DNA of 11,270 nucleotides from NCBI GenBank assembly GCA_002772495.1, contig PCSX01000025.1, positions 1 through 11,270 on the forward strand. Reading direction: 5' to 3'. This document shows positions 1 through 6,055 of the stretch, in pieces. This stretch comes from Candidatus Vogelbacteria bacterium CG22_combo_CG10-13_8_21_14_all_37_9. Lineage in GTDB: Bacteria > Patescibacteriota > Minisyncoccia > Phycocordibacterales > XYD1-FULL-46-19. The first letter of the stretch is position 1. Every line of letters begins with the position of its first letter. A model generated the notes under the pieces. The model searched no databases and was not told the origin of the DNA. It worked only from the letters and a program-made list of their open reading frames with translations. The translations under genes and the position numbers were made by a program.

Positions 1-1
1 A

Positions 2-316
2 CGAGTCTTAGCGGAAAAGAAGTACGCTGATTCTATGCCAGATTTACCAGGTGAGATTGCTTTGGCTTATGCCAGTGATCAATTGGCACCAGCTCGAGAA
101 GTGTATGCTTTTCAGAAAAAAAATGCGGATTTTGTGAAAATTGTCGGTGGGGTATTTGATGGTCGCTTTGTCGATACCGCTTATGTCACCGCTTTGGCTA
201 CTATTCCTAGTCGTGAAGTTTTGTACGGTCAGTTTGTCAATGTCATTAATTCGCCCATTGCTGGTTTTGTAATGGCCCTAAATCAAATTTGTGAAAAGCG
301 GGAACAAACCGTTTAA
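2..316 (+). CDS. rplJ: 50S ribosomal protein L10, C-terminal part (5' end outside window)
   Basis: L10 anchors the L7/L12 dimers at the base of the ribosomal stalk that recruits translational GTPases. The reading frame is open from the first bases of the window and ends with TAA at 314-316, leaving about 104 residues. Recognisable L10 features are the stretch ending in ALAYASDQLAPAREV, the KIVGGVFDG segment, and the LATIPSREVLYGQF motif, which matches the LPSREELLA signature of the family. Full-length L10 is usually about 165-175 residues, so roughly 60-70 N-terminal residues lie upstream. The C-terminal tail after the SREVL motif is the helix that binds L7/L12. Its neighbour rplL lies 140 nt downstream, the usual bacterial order. 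Confidence 0.93.
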   Translation, partial: RVLAEKKYADSMPDLPGEIALAYASDQLAPAREVYAFQKKNADFVKIVGGVFDGRFVDTAYVTALATIPSREVLYGQFVNVINSPIAGFVMALNQICEKREQTV

Positions 317-324
317 CAAATTTG

Positions 325-365
325 ATCGGGCGACCCACAAGCAAAATTCGTGGGTTTAGCCCTTG
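325..365 (+). promoter_or_regulatory. rplJ-rplL intergenic hairpin
   Basis: An imperfect two-part stem (GGGC 328-331 with GCCC 359-362, CCCAC 334-338 with GTGGG 350-354) sits just after the rplJ stop. A second perfect hairpin follows at 382-398 (ATCCGCC-CAA-GGCGGAT). Neither is followed by a T-run, so they do not look like intrinsic terminators. In other bacteria the L10-L12 spacer holds processing or attenuation structures that help give several L12 copies per L10. That role here is inferred. Confidence 0.45.
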
Positions 366-456
366 ATGCTATTGCTAAGAAATCCGCCCAAGGCGGATCA
401 GCCTAGGGTTGAAATGATAAATTAATCAAAATTATAAAATTATAATTCTTAAAATT

Positions 457-852
457 ATGGAAGAAAATAAAGTTGTGGCTATTCCAACCAAGTTTAAAGC
501 TTTGGTTGAACAAATCGAAACTATGAGTGTCTTAGAATTACACGAATTGGTTAAATTCTTAGAAGAAAAATTTGGCGTTTCTGCTCAAGCTGTTATGGTT
601 TCTGGTGCTGGAGCTAGTCCCGCTGAAGCGGTGGAAGAAAAAGATTCCTTTAATGTGGAATTAACTTCCGCTGGTGAACAAAAAGTTCAAGTGATCAAAG
701 CCCTTAAAGAAGCTTTGGGTCTTGGTTTGAAAGATGCTAAAGATTTAACTGATGCTGTCCCGACGATACTGAAAGAGGGGATGAAGAAAGATGAAGCTGA
801 AGCTTTGAAAAAGGCAGTTGAAGATGCTGGAGGTAAGGTGGAAATTAAATAA
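457..852 (+). CDS. rplL: 50S ribosomal protein L7/L12
   Basis: This is the multicopy stalk protein that contacts EF-Tu, EF-G, IF2 and release factors on the large subunit. The 131-residue product has the full family layout. An N-terminal dimerisation helix pair occupies residues ~10-42 ([20 protein letters not shown]). A short Ala/Gly hinge follows at ~45-60. The C-terminal domain starts at [20 protein letters not shown] and ends with the family's GGKVEIK-type tail. Length is near the usual 120-130. No Shine-Dalgarno sequence precedes the ATG. A TATAAT hexamer at 441-446 lies only 10 nt upstream, so a very short-leader transcript is possible besides read-through from rplJ, although the region is so AT-rich that this is weak evidence. 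A strong terminator closes the gene. Confidence 0.97.
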   Translation: MEENKVVAIPTKFKALVEQIETMSVLELHELVKFLEEKFGVSAQAVMVSGAGASPAEAVEEKDSFNVELTSAGEQKVQVIKALKEALGLGLKDAKDLTDAVPTILKEGMKKDEAEALKKAVEDAGGKVEIK

Positions 853-876
853 GCGTTTTTAAGCTTGGAAATTAAG

Positions 877-915
877 AAAAATGCCAAGTAGGGTCAGACC
901 CTACTTGGCATTTTT
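877..915 (+). terminator. Rho-independent terminator after rplL
   Basis: A perfect palindrome: AAAAATGCCAAGTAGGG on the left pairs with CCCTACTTGGCATTTTT on the right around a loop of about five bases (894-898). It ends in a T-run and starts with an A-run, so it could stop transcription from either side. It closes the ribosomal-protein operon 24 nt after the rplL stop. Confidence 0.92.
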
Positions 916-922
916 GATAGGT

Positions 923-951
923 TTGACCCCCTCTCACTCCCTTGCTATGAT
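923..951 (+). promoter_or_regulatory. Sigma-70 promoter, probably giving a leaderless mRNA
   Basis: TTGACC (923-928), a 17-nt spacer and TATGAT (946-951) with an upstream TG (TGCTATGAT) form a near-consensus promoter with an extended -10. Transcription should start at about 957-961, on or next to the ATG at 961. This rules out the in-frame GTG at 952 as the start and predicts a leaderless or nearly leaderless transcript. Confidence 0.85.
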
Positions 952-960
952 GTGGCCACT

Positions 961-1557
961 ATGGAAATTCTCAGTAAAATCTTTGGTTCAGCCTCTCGGG
1001 TTAAAATTCTTCGTTTATTTCTGTTTAACCCTCAACAGGCTTACACTGTGGATGAAGTGACTAAAAAATCTCGGGTGACTAAATTGGAGGCAAAACGTGA
1101 GTTAACTCATTTAAGTAATTCTCATTTTTTAAAAGAGAAAAAACTTTTAACTAAAAATGGTAAAGTCTCTCAAAGACGTCAGTACCAGTTATTGAGCGAT
1201 TTTCCCTATATTGTTAATTTACGTGATTTATTCAATGCTGATTTTTTTAATAATCGACGCTTGATTGCTAGTCGTTTTAAAAATTGTGGCCGGATTCGCT
1301 TGTTGGTTTTATCTGGGGCTTTTTTACATCAACCAAAATCACCAGCCGATTTAATGATTGTTGGTGATGATTTAAAAAAATCCCTGATTGATCAAGTGAT
1401 TAAAAATATTGAAGCTGAAACTGGTCGAGAGTTAACTTACGCGGTTTTTGATACTAATGATTTTCTTTACCGTCTTCATTCTAGTGATCGCTTTGTTCGT
1501 GATATTTTTGAGGCTGAAAACGAACTTTTAATTGATAAAATTGGCCTTAATAAGTAA
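961..1557 (+). CDS. Winged-helix regulator with nucleotidyltransferase-like C-terminal domain
   Basis: A 198-residue soluble protein. Residues ~5-75 read as an ArsR/MarR-like winged helix: a first helix around SRVKILRLFLF, a helix-turn-helix from AYTVDEVTKKSRV through KLEAKRELTHL, and a charged wing (KNGKVSQRRQYQL). Residues ~105-190 look like a minimal nucleotidyltransferase fold (LLVLSGAF, then PADLMIVGDDLKK, then YAVFDTNDFLYR). The GSxxxG and paired-Asp catalytic signature is incomplete, so the domain probably senses or binds rather than catalyses. This architecture occurs in Patescibacteria and archaea, with roles mostly unknown. The start at 961 is chosen because the -10 box ends at 951; an in-frame GTG at 952 lies upstream of the expected transcription start. 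The gene stands alone between two promoters. The domain assignment is fairly secure, the function is not. Confidence 0.8.
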   Translation: MEILSKIFGSASRVKILRLFLFNPQQAYTVDEVTKKSRVTKLEAKRELTHLSNSHFLKEKKLLTKNGKVSQRRQYQLLSDFPYIVNLRDLFNADFFNNRRLIASRFKNCGRIRLLVLSGAFLHQPKSPADLMIVGDDLKKSLIDQVIKNIEAETGRELTYAVFDTNDFLYRLHSSDRFVRDIFEAENELLIDKIGLNK

Positions 1558-1599
1558 AAAGCGAGTTTAGAGGATATCCACACTAAAGACTTTGCCGCC

Positions 1600-1628
1600 T
1601 TAAAAAAGTCTCAATTTAGTGGTATAAT
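1600..1628 (+). promoter_or_regulatory. Promoter for the MscS-like membrane protein gene
   Basis: TATAAT at 1623-1628 is a perfect -10. The best -35 at 17-nt spacing is TTAAAA (1600-1605), a weak match. Transcription from about 1635 would give an ~85-nt leader, unlike the leaderless layout of the preceding gene. Confidence 0.6.
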
Positions 1629-1658
1629 CTAAATTAGGTAATAATTAATAGCCAATTA

Positions 1659-1680
1659 GGCTTTTGGTCGACTAAAAGCC
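1659..1680 (+). promoter_or_regulatory. Palindromic hairpin in the 5' UTR
   Basis: GGCTTTT-GGTCGACT-AAAAGCC is a 22-bp near-perfect palindrome with GTCGAC at its centre. It lies about 30 nt inside the expected transcript and 40 nt before the start codon, with no T-run after it. It could be an RNA stem or an operator for a dimeric regulator, possibly the upstream winged-helix protein. The role is not shown by the sequence. Confidence 0.4.
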
Positions 1681-1719
1681 GAGTTTTATAAGTTTTATTG
1701 TTCATAAATTAATCAAAAT

Positions 1720-2400
1720 ATGTTATTTCAGACTTGGAGCCAAGTTTTGACGGCCTCATTTCAAGGCCTCTGGTTGGCTGTAGTAAAATTTGTTCCTGGC
1801 GTTTTTGTGTCAATTGTTCTTTTTATCATTGGTTGGGTTTTTGGCGAAACAGTTGGTCACTGGGTGGCTAAACTAGTTCACTCCTTAAAAGTCGATCGTG
1901 CTCTTGAAAGTATTGGTGTTAAAGATTTAGCCGAACGAGCTGGTTACCGACTTGATTCTGGTAAGTTTGTCGGTTTCTTGGTCAAATGGTTTGTGATCGT
2001 CGCTTTCTTAATGGCGGCTTTGGAAGTTCTTGGTCTAAATCAGATTAATGTCTTTCTCCAGACGGTGGTCCTTTCATTCCTTTTGAATGTAGTAGTTTCC
2101 ATCTTGATCTTTGTGGTTGGTGCGGTTTTAGCTCAAGCTTTACAGAAAATCGTAGTGGCTTCCGCTAAAGCAGCTGATATCTCTCAAGCTAATGTTTTTG
2201 GTGCCATCACGAAGTGGGCGATTATCATCTTCACTTTTATTATCGTGATTGGTCAATTGGGAATTAAGGATAATTATTTCCAAATTCTCTTTACTGGCGT
2301 TGTTGCGGCTTTAGCGATTGCCTCCGGTTTGGCTTTTGGCCTTGGTGGCAAAGAAGCGGCTGGTCGTTTGGTTAATAAATTGGAAGACGAAATTAAGTAA
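1720..2400 (+). CDS. MscS-like transmembrane protein lacking the beta and C-terminal domains
   Basis: A 226-residue inner-membrane protein with about five hydrophobic helices (roughly residues 22-43, 83-105, 112-145, 163-182 and 186-208). The last helix ends in ALAIASGLAFGLGGKEAAGR. This strongly resembles the pore-lining TM3 of MscS and the 'conserved TM helix' repeats of the family, Ala/Gly-rich and followed by GGK. An amphipathic stretch at ~52-78 (KVDRALESIGVKDLAERAG) sits between the first two membrane segments. MscS continues into a cytoplasmic beta domain and cage; this protein stops about 18 residues after TM3, so it is either a minimal channel or a membrane scaffold. The start is the ATG that directly follows an ATAAATTAATCAAAAT leader; no Shine-Dalgarno is visible. 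It is monocistronic, with its own promoter and terminator. Confidence 0.82.
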   Translation: MLFQTWSQVLTASFQGLWLAVVKFVPGVFVSIVLFIIGWVFGETVGHWVAKLVHSLKVDRALESIGVKDLAERAGYRLDSGKFVGFLVKWFVIVAFLMAALEVLGLNQINVFLQTVVLSFLLNVVVSILIFVVGAVLAQALQKIVVASAKAADISQANVFGAITKWAIIIFTFIIVIGQLGIKDNYFQILFTGVVAALAIASGLAFGLGGKEAAGRLVNKLEDEIK

Positions 2401-2423
2401 ATTAAGGTTTAAATTGCTAAGTT

Positions 2424-2461
2424 AAAACCCGCCCCGAGACGAGAGTCTCGGGGCGGGTTTT
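2424..2461 (+). terminator. Strong Rho-independent terminator
   Basis: A 17-bp GC-rich perfect stem: AAAACCCGCCCCGAGAC pairs with GTCTCGGGGCGGGTTTT around a GAGA loop. It separates the MscS-like gene from the rRNA promoter 29 nt downstream, insulating the rRNA unit from read-through. Confidence 0.92.
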
Positions 2462-2489
2462 GTAATTAAACTAATAATTACCTATTAAC

Positions 2490-2518
2490 TTGACTCTAAT
2501 AAATGGTGGGTATATAAT
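2490..2518 (+). promoter_or_regulatory. rRNA operon promoter (23S-tRNA-5S unit)
   Basis: TTGACT (2490-2495), a 17-nt spacer and TATAAT (2513-2518). This is the strongest promoter in the window and is not preceded by a 16S gene. Transcription should start near 2525, about 370 nt upstream of mature 23S. It implies that 23S and 5S are transcribed apart from 16S. Confidence 0.88.
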
Positions 2519-2555
2519 GGCCGACATCAGTATGTATATCAAAAAAGACCAATTT

Positions 2556-2621
2556 AAGCGGAAAAGATAGACCGACTGATTTTCTTTTGTCTATCCCACC
2601 GCTTACAATAGCGGTTTTTTT
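2556..2621 (+). terminator. Leader terminator with competing upstream stem (possible attenuator, or end of a short ncRNA)
   Basis: ACCGCT (2598-2603), a six-base loop and AGCGGT (2610-2615), followed by seven Ts, form a textbook intrinsic terminator about 95 nt after the rRNA promoter. Its left arm can instead pair with AAGCGG at 2556-2561, next to a second helix, GATAGAC (2566-2572) with GTCTATC (2589-2595). The two folds exclude each other, so this could be an attenuator. Alternatively the 2525-2621 segment is a free-standing small RNA. The family is not recognised. Confidence 0.65.
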
Positions 2622-2884
2622 GAACTCAGGACTGATCCGACCTTTGTCAATTGAATGCCATCACATTAGTCAATTCCAATTGTTATTGGGGTCTTTTGGG
2701 CTAATGGAGGTGGAAAAAGGTAGAGATCCCGACACCTACTTTGGCATTGTTTTTACTTTGTTTTTCGATTTTGTAAAATATTTCGATAGATGATGCTTAG
2801 TGAATTTCTTTTAATTTTTGGAGCTAAAACATAAAGTGATGCCAAAGTAGGTGTGGGGATAGAGAATAAAAAGTAGAAAAATGA
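2622..2884 (+). other. rRNA leader, non-coding
   Basis: No credible gene is seen between the leader terminator and the 23S processing stem. The stretch holds a small CCAAT-TGTT-ATTGG hairpin (2676-2689) and a long inverted repeat (2726-2747 with 2839-2860). A short open frame crossing 2587-2793 overlaps the terminator and one repeat arm and has no family signature. No clear boxA antitermination site was found. Confidence 0.6.
2726..2860 (+). repeat. 22-bp inverted repeat enclosing 91 nt in the 23S leader
   Basis: The left arm 2726-2747 and right arm 2839-2860 (ATGCCAAAGTAGGTGTGGGG at its start) are complementary at 21 of 22 positions. In RNA this gives a long hairpin; in DNA it resembles the ends of a miniature element. 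The arm is close to the stem of the rplL terminator (CCTACTTGGCAT there, CCTACTTTGGCAT here), suggesting a recurring sequence in this genome. Confidence 0.75.
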
Positions 2885-2904
2885 TTTACAAATTTCCTAA
2901 TAGG
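2885..2904 (+). other. 5' half of the 23S processing stem
   Basis: TTTACAAATTTCCTAATAGG is exactly complementary to 8300-8319 (CCTATTAGGAAATTTGTAAA). Pairing brings the two ends of the 23S precursor together and is continuous with helix 1. Such stems are substrates for RNase III-type maturation in bacteria. Confidence 0.9.
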
Positions 2905-3190
2905 AAATTAAGAGTAGATGGTGGATGCCTAGACTCTAAAAAGCGATGAAGGACGCGGCATGGCAGCGATACGCTTCGGGAAGGTGCCTAGCAACCTATG
3001 ATCCGAAGATTTCCGAATGGGGAAACCTAATCTTGGTTATACGAGATTGTCGGCGATTAATCGTCCGATGCAAACCCCGGGAAGTGAAACATCTCAGTAC
3101 CGGGAGGAAAATAAACTAATCAGCATTTCCTTAGTAGCGGCGAGCGAAAAGGAAGAAGCCCAAACCCGTATGCACCTCACTAGGCGTGAG

Positions 3191-3293
3191 TCGCATAAAT
3201 TAAAAATTAAAAATTTAAAATGAAAAATTGTGGTGTCCGCAAAGCGGACTCAGTATTTTTTATCTTTGATTTTTACATTTTGATTTTGAGCAA
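3191..3293 (+). repeat. AU-rich expansion in 23S domain I
   Basis: About 100 nt of A/T-rich sequence lies between two short hairpins (CTCACTAGGCGTGAG and CTCGCGATTAGCGAG) that correspond to normal domain I helices. Its two flanks (TTAAAAATTAAAAATTTAAA and a T-rich complement at 3260-3289) can pair imperfectly. A compact GC hairpin, GTCCGC-AAA-GCGGAC (3235-3249), lies between them. No splice signals are visible, so it probably stays in the RNA unless processed out. Confidence 0.65.
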
Positions 3294-3526
3294 ACTCGCG
3301 ATTAGCGAGGTGCGTATGGGGGTTGTAAGATAGTAACGTAGTTTACTAGAAGAGTGATAAAATATTTCATTAGATGAAATTGCTGGGAAGCAATACCAAA
3401 GAAGGTAATGGTCCTGTAGTCGAAAATGGAATGTCTCTTTTGTTACTAATCTTGAGTACTTCGAGGAATGATAGCCTTGAGGGAAACAGGCGCCACTAAG
3501 CGCCAAGGCTAAATATTTTTAGAGAT

Positions 3527-3565
<39 letters not shown>

Positions 3566-3620
3566 ACCCGAGAGGGCGTTGAAATAGATCCTGAAACCAT
3601 CTACTTACAAGGAATCGGAG

Positions 3621-3716
3621 CCCCGCCCTCTTTATTCATAAAAAATTTGGGAGGACATTAAGAAAATAATATTCTTTTTGTTTGAATAAATTATTTTGTG
3701 GGGAAAGAGGGCGGGG
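3621..3716 (+). repeat. 96-nt GC-ended insert at 23S helix 25 (copy A)
   Basis: CCCCGCCCTCTTT (3621-3633) and AAAGAGGGCGGGG (3704-3716) are perfect 13-bp inverted ends around an AT-rich core. The insert lies between GGAATCGGAG and TGACGGTGTGCC, where E. coli has short helix 25. It aligns without gaps to the insert at 4949-5044. Confidence 0.8.
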
Positions 3717-4948
3717 TGACGGTGTGCCTATTGAAGAATGAGCCAACGAGTTTATGCGTACTGCTCGATTAATCCGCGCTGGCGGGTAGTCACAGGGAAA
3801 CCGAGTATTAATAGTGCGTCTCCTTGCTTTTTAACTGCGTCCTCGTAGCTTTGAGGATGGAGTTAAGAAGCTTGGTAGGTAGTCCGCATAAGACCCGAAG
3901 CCAGATGAGCTTGCCATGAGCAGGGTGAACCCAACAGAAATGTTGGAGGAGGCCCGAACCGTTTAGCCGTGCAATACTTTCGGATGACTTGTGGTAAGGA
4001 GTGAAAAGCTAATCGAATCTGGTAATAGCTGGTTCTCTCCGAAATAGCTTTAGGGCTAGCGTTTGATGTATCTTGCGGGGGTAGAGCACTGGAAGAGTTG
4101 AATAGGGAGCAATCTCGTCAATTCTATCAAACTCCGAATACCGTAAGTAATTATCAGGCAGTAAGACTACGGGCGCTAAGGTCCGTTGGTCTAAAGGGAA
4201 ACAGCCCAGACCCACAGCTAAGGTCCCTAAATTTACGCTAAGTGCACTTAAGGAGGTTAAATTTCTCTGACAATGAGGATGTTGGCTTAGAAGCAGCCAT
4301 CATTAAAAGAAAGCGTAACAGCTCACTCATCAAGAGATTTTGCACCGCAGATAATCGGGGCTAAGCGTAGTACCGAAGCTTGGGATTTATAAACTTCGTT
4401 GAAGTTTATGAGTGGTAGGAGAGTGTTTTGCGCCGCTGTGAAGATCCACCGTGAGGTTTGGGTTGGAGCGCGCAGAAGTAAGAATGTTGGCACAAGTAAC
4501 CACAATCAGAGTGAGATCCTCTGACGCCGAAAGACTAAGGTTTCCTTGGCCATGGTGATCATCCAAGGGTTAGTCGGTCCTTAGGCAATGGCGAAAGCCG
4601 AAGCTGATGGACACACGGTTAATATTCCGTGACTTTTATTTGGATTGATGGAGGGACGGAGTTCAGTATGTCAAGCGTATTATTGGATTTATGTTTGCTT
4701 AATCAGGTTGTTTGTTAGGTAAATCCGGCAAGCTGTTTTTAATAACGAAACCAAGTTAAGTGAAAATCCGGCGGGAAACCAAAGGAAATTTGACAAAGCG
4801 AGCTTCCAAGAAAAACTTCTAAAATTATGCAAATAGAAACCGTACCACAAACCGACACAGGTAGTCAGCTCGAGAAGAGTAAGGCGAACGAGTGAGAGAT
4901 CCTCAAGGAACTCGGCAAAAAAGCGGCCGTAAGTTCGCGATAAGGCCT

Positions 4949-5044
4949 TCCCGCCCTCTTTCCTCAGGAAGGAGGCGGAGGCAAAATAAAGTTTTGTCTG
5001 TCCAATTTTTTCACGTTATTAATTCGTGGGGAGAGAGGGCGGGA
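4949..5044 (+). repeat. 96-nt GC-ended insert at 23S helix 63 (copy B)
   Basis: TCCCGCCCTCTTTC and GAGAGAGGGCGGGA are near-perfect inverted ends (13 of 14). The insert sits between TTCGCGATAAGGCCT and CGCAGCTAAAGTATCC, the position of helix 63. It has the same length as copy A. The right end GTGGGGARAGAGGGCGGG matches copy A at 17 of 18 positions and the left CCCGCCCTCTTT matches exactly, while the middle has diverged. Confidence 0.8.
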
Positions 5045-5377
5045 CGCAGCTAAAGTATCCCTGGCGACTGTTTATCAAAAACACAGCTCCCTGCAAACTC
5101 GCAAGAGGAAGTATAGGGGGTGACGCCTGACCAATGCCAGAAGGTCAAACATGAATGGTGAAAGCCGTAAGGCTGGAGCTGATTATGTAAGCCCTGGTGA
5201 ATGTCGGCGATAACTATAATCGTCCTAAGGTTTTCGGTTGGTTCCAACCGAACAAATCGAAAAGAATTGGGACGATTGTAGTGAGTGGACAAGGATGAAA
5301 ACAATGCGCTACCTTAATAAAATCTAGCCAAATGCTGGAATATCTGTGGGTAAAACCCTGAAGAACCGAAGATACTA

Positions 5378-5386
5378 TGGTATAAT
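5378..5386 (+). promoter_or_regulatory. Extended -10 promoter inside intron 1
   Basis: TGGTATAAT is a perfect extended -10 (TGn-TATAAT). The -35 at 17-nt spacing (CTGAAG, 5358-5363) is poor, which extended -10 promoters tolerate. The box ends 8 nt before the ATG at 5395, so the endonuclease could be made from a leaderless mRNA independent of the rRNA transcript. Confidence 0.55.
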
Positions 5387-5394
5387 TATTCCTT

Positions 5395-5910
5395 ATGAAT
5401 AAGATACCAAGTAAAAATTCTACCGGTGCAGACAATCAGCAGGAAAGATTAGAAATTGAGTCTTGGATAACTGGTTTTACTGATGGTGAAGGATGTTTCT
5501 CAGTTTGTTTTATTAAAAATAAAACAGCTAAAAGTGGTTGGCAGATTTTTCCCGAGTTTGTAATAACTCAAGGAGAAAAAAGCTTACCTGCCCTGAAGAT
5601 TTTTCAAAAATATTTTCAGAGTGGAAACATTTATATCAATAAACGATATGATAATCATACTGAGAATTTGTATCGTTATTGTATTCGTTCCATCGATGAA
5701 TTAAATAAAAAAGTTATCCCTTTCTTTCAGAAGCATCATTTAAAGACTTTCAAAAATAACGATTTTGTTATTTTTGCTAAGATTGTAAAAATGATGTCTG
5801 AACAAAAACATTTATCTCCTAATGGAGCGATTAGAATCGCCAAATTAGTGGAAAAAATGAATCGAAAGAAAGCTTCTCGATTTCTAAAATCCTCAGAGAC
5901 TATACGCTAG
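5395..5910 (+). CDS. LAGLIDADG homing endonuclease in 23S intron 1
   Basis: A 171-residue protein with one LAGLIDADG motif, WITGFTDGEGCFSV (residues 24-37). E32 stands where the metal-binding acidic residue of the motif should be. The following beta-strand-rich stretch (CFSVCFIKN, then GWQIFPEFVITQ) fits the DNA-binding sheet. The downstream KNNDFVIFAKIVKMM region is typical of this family's C-terminal helices. A single motif means it should act as a homodimer, cutting intron-less 23S genes near position 1931 to spread the intron. The same region of 23S is the home of I-CeuI. No Shine-Dalgarno is present; an extended -10 box lies 8 nt upstream. The stop codon lies in the R/P7 segment of the intron core, so coding and ribozyme sequences overlap. 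The gene is AT-rich, unlike the surrounding rRNA. Confidence 0.92.
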   Translation: MNKIPSKNSTGADNQQERLEIESWITGFTDGEGCFSVCFIKNKTAKSGWQIFPEFVITQGEKSLPALKIFQKYFQSGNIYINKRYDNHTENLYRYCIRSIDELNKKVIPFFQKHHLKTFKNNDFVIFAKIVKMMSEQKHLSPNGAIRIAKLVEKMNRKKASRFLKSSETIR

Positions 5911-6016
5911 AGTCACCATTTTATGGGTGATAAGATATAGTCCGAACTTTATGGCGACATAAAGAGATGGATAGAAATAGTCCATCCCCGTTGCAAATTG
6001 AGAATAGTGTATTCTT

Positions 6017-6055
6017 TCCGCGTTGATCCGCGTTAAGTCTGCGTTAATCTGCGTT
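6017..6055 (+). repeat. Short ~10-nt tandem repeats near the 3' end of intron 1
   Basis: TCCGCGTT occurs twice and TCTGCGTT twice (6017-6024, 6027-6034, 6038-6045, 6048-6055) with a 10-11-nt period. The reverse complement, AACGC(G/A)GA, is the same unit as in the cluster after rodA at 10591-10699. The array lies between the S element and the terminal hairpin TTTGTTGC-GGA-GCAACAAA, in a peripheral part of the intron. Confidence 0.75.

Noticed and set aside
687..887. Minus-strand open frame opposite rplL
   Set aside because: A shadow of the L7/L12 C-terminal domain with reversed codon bias.
952..960. GTG at 952 as start of the regulator, adding three residues
   Set aside because: It directly follows the -10 hexamer (946-951) and lies upstream of the expected transcription start; the ATG at 961 fits better.
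2587..2793. Short open frame in the rRNA leader
   Set aside because: It runs through the terminator T-run and one arm of the inverted repeat, has no protein-family signature, and lies in a stable-RNA leader.
3017..3223. Open frame on the + strand within 23S
   Set aside because: It is conserved rRNA sequence (domain I) that happens to lack stops.
3621..3716. Intron or intervening sequence at helix 25
   Set aside because: No group I core, no splice-site U/G logic and a stem that extends the local helix. Excision by RNase III-type cleavage remains possible, but splicing is not supported.
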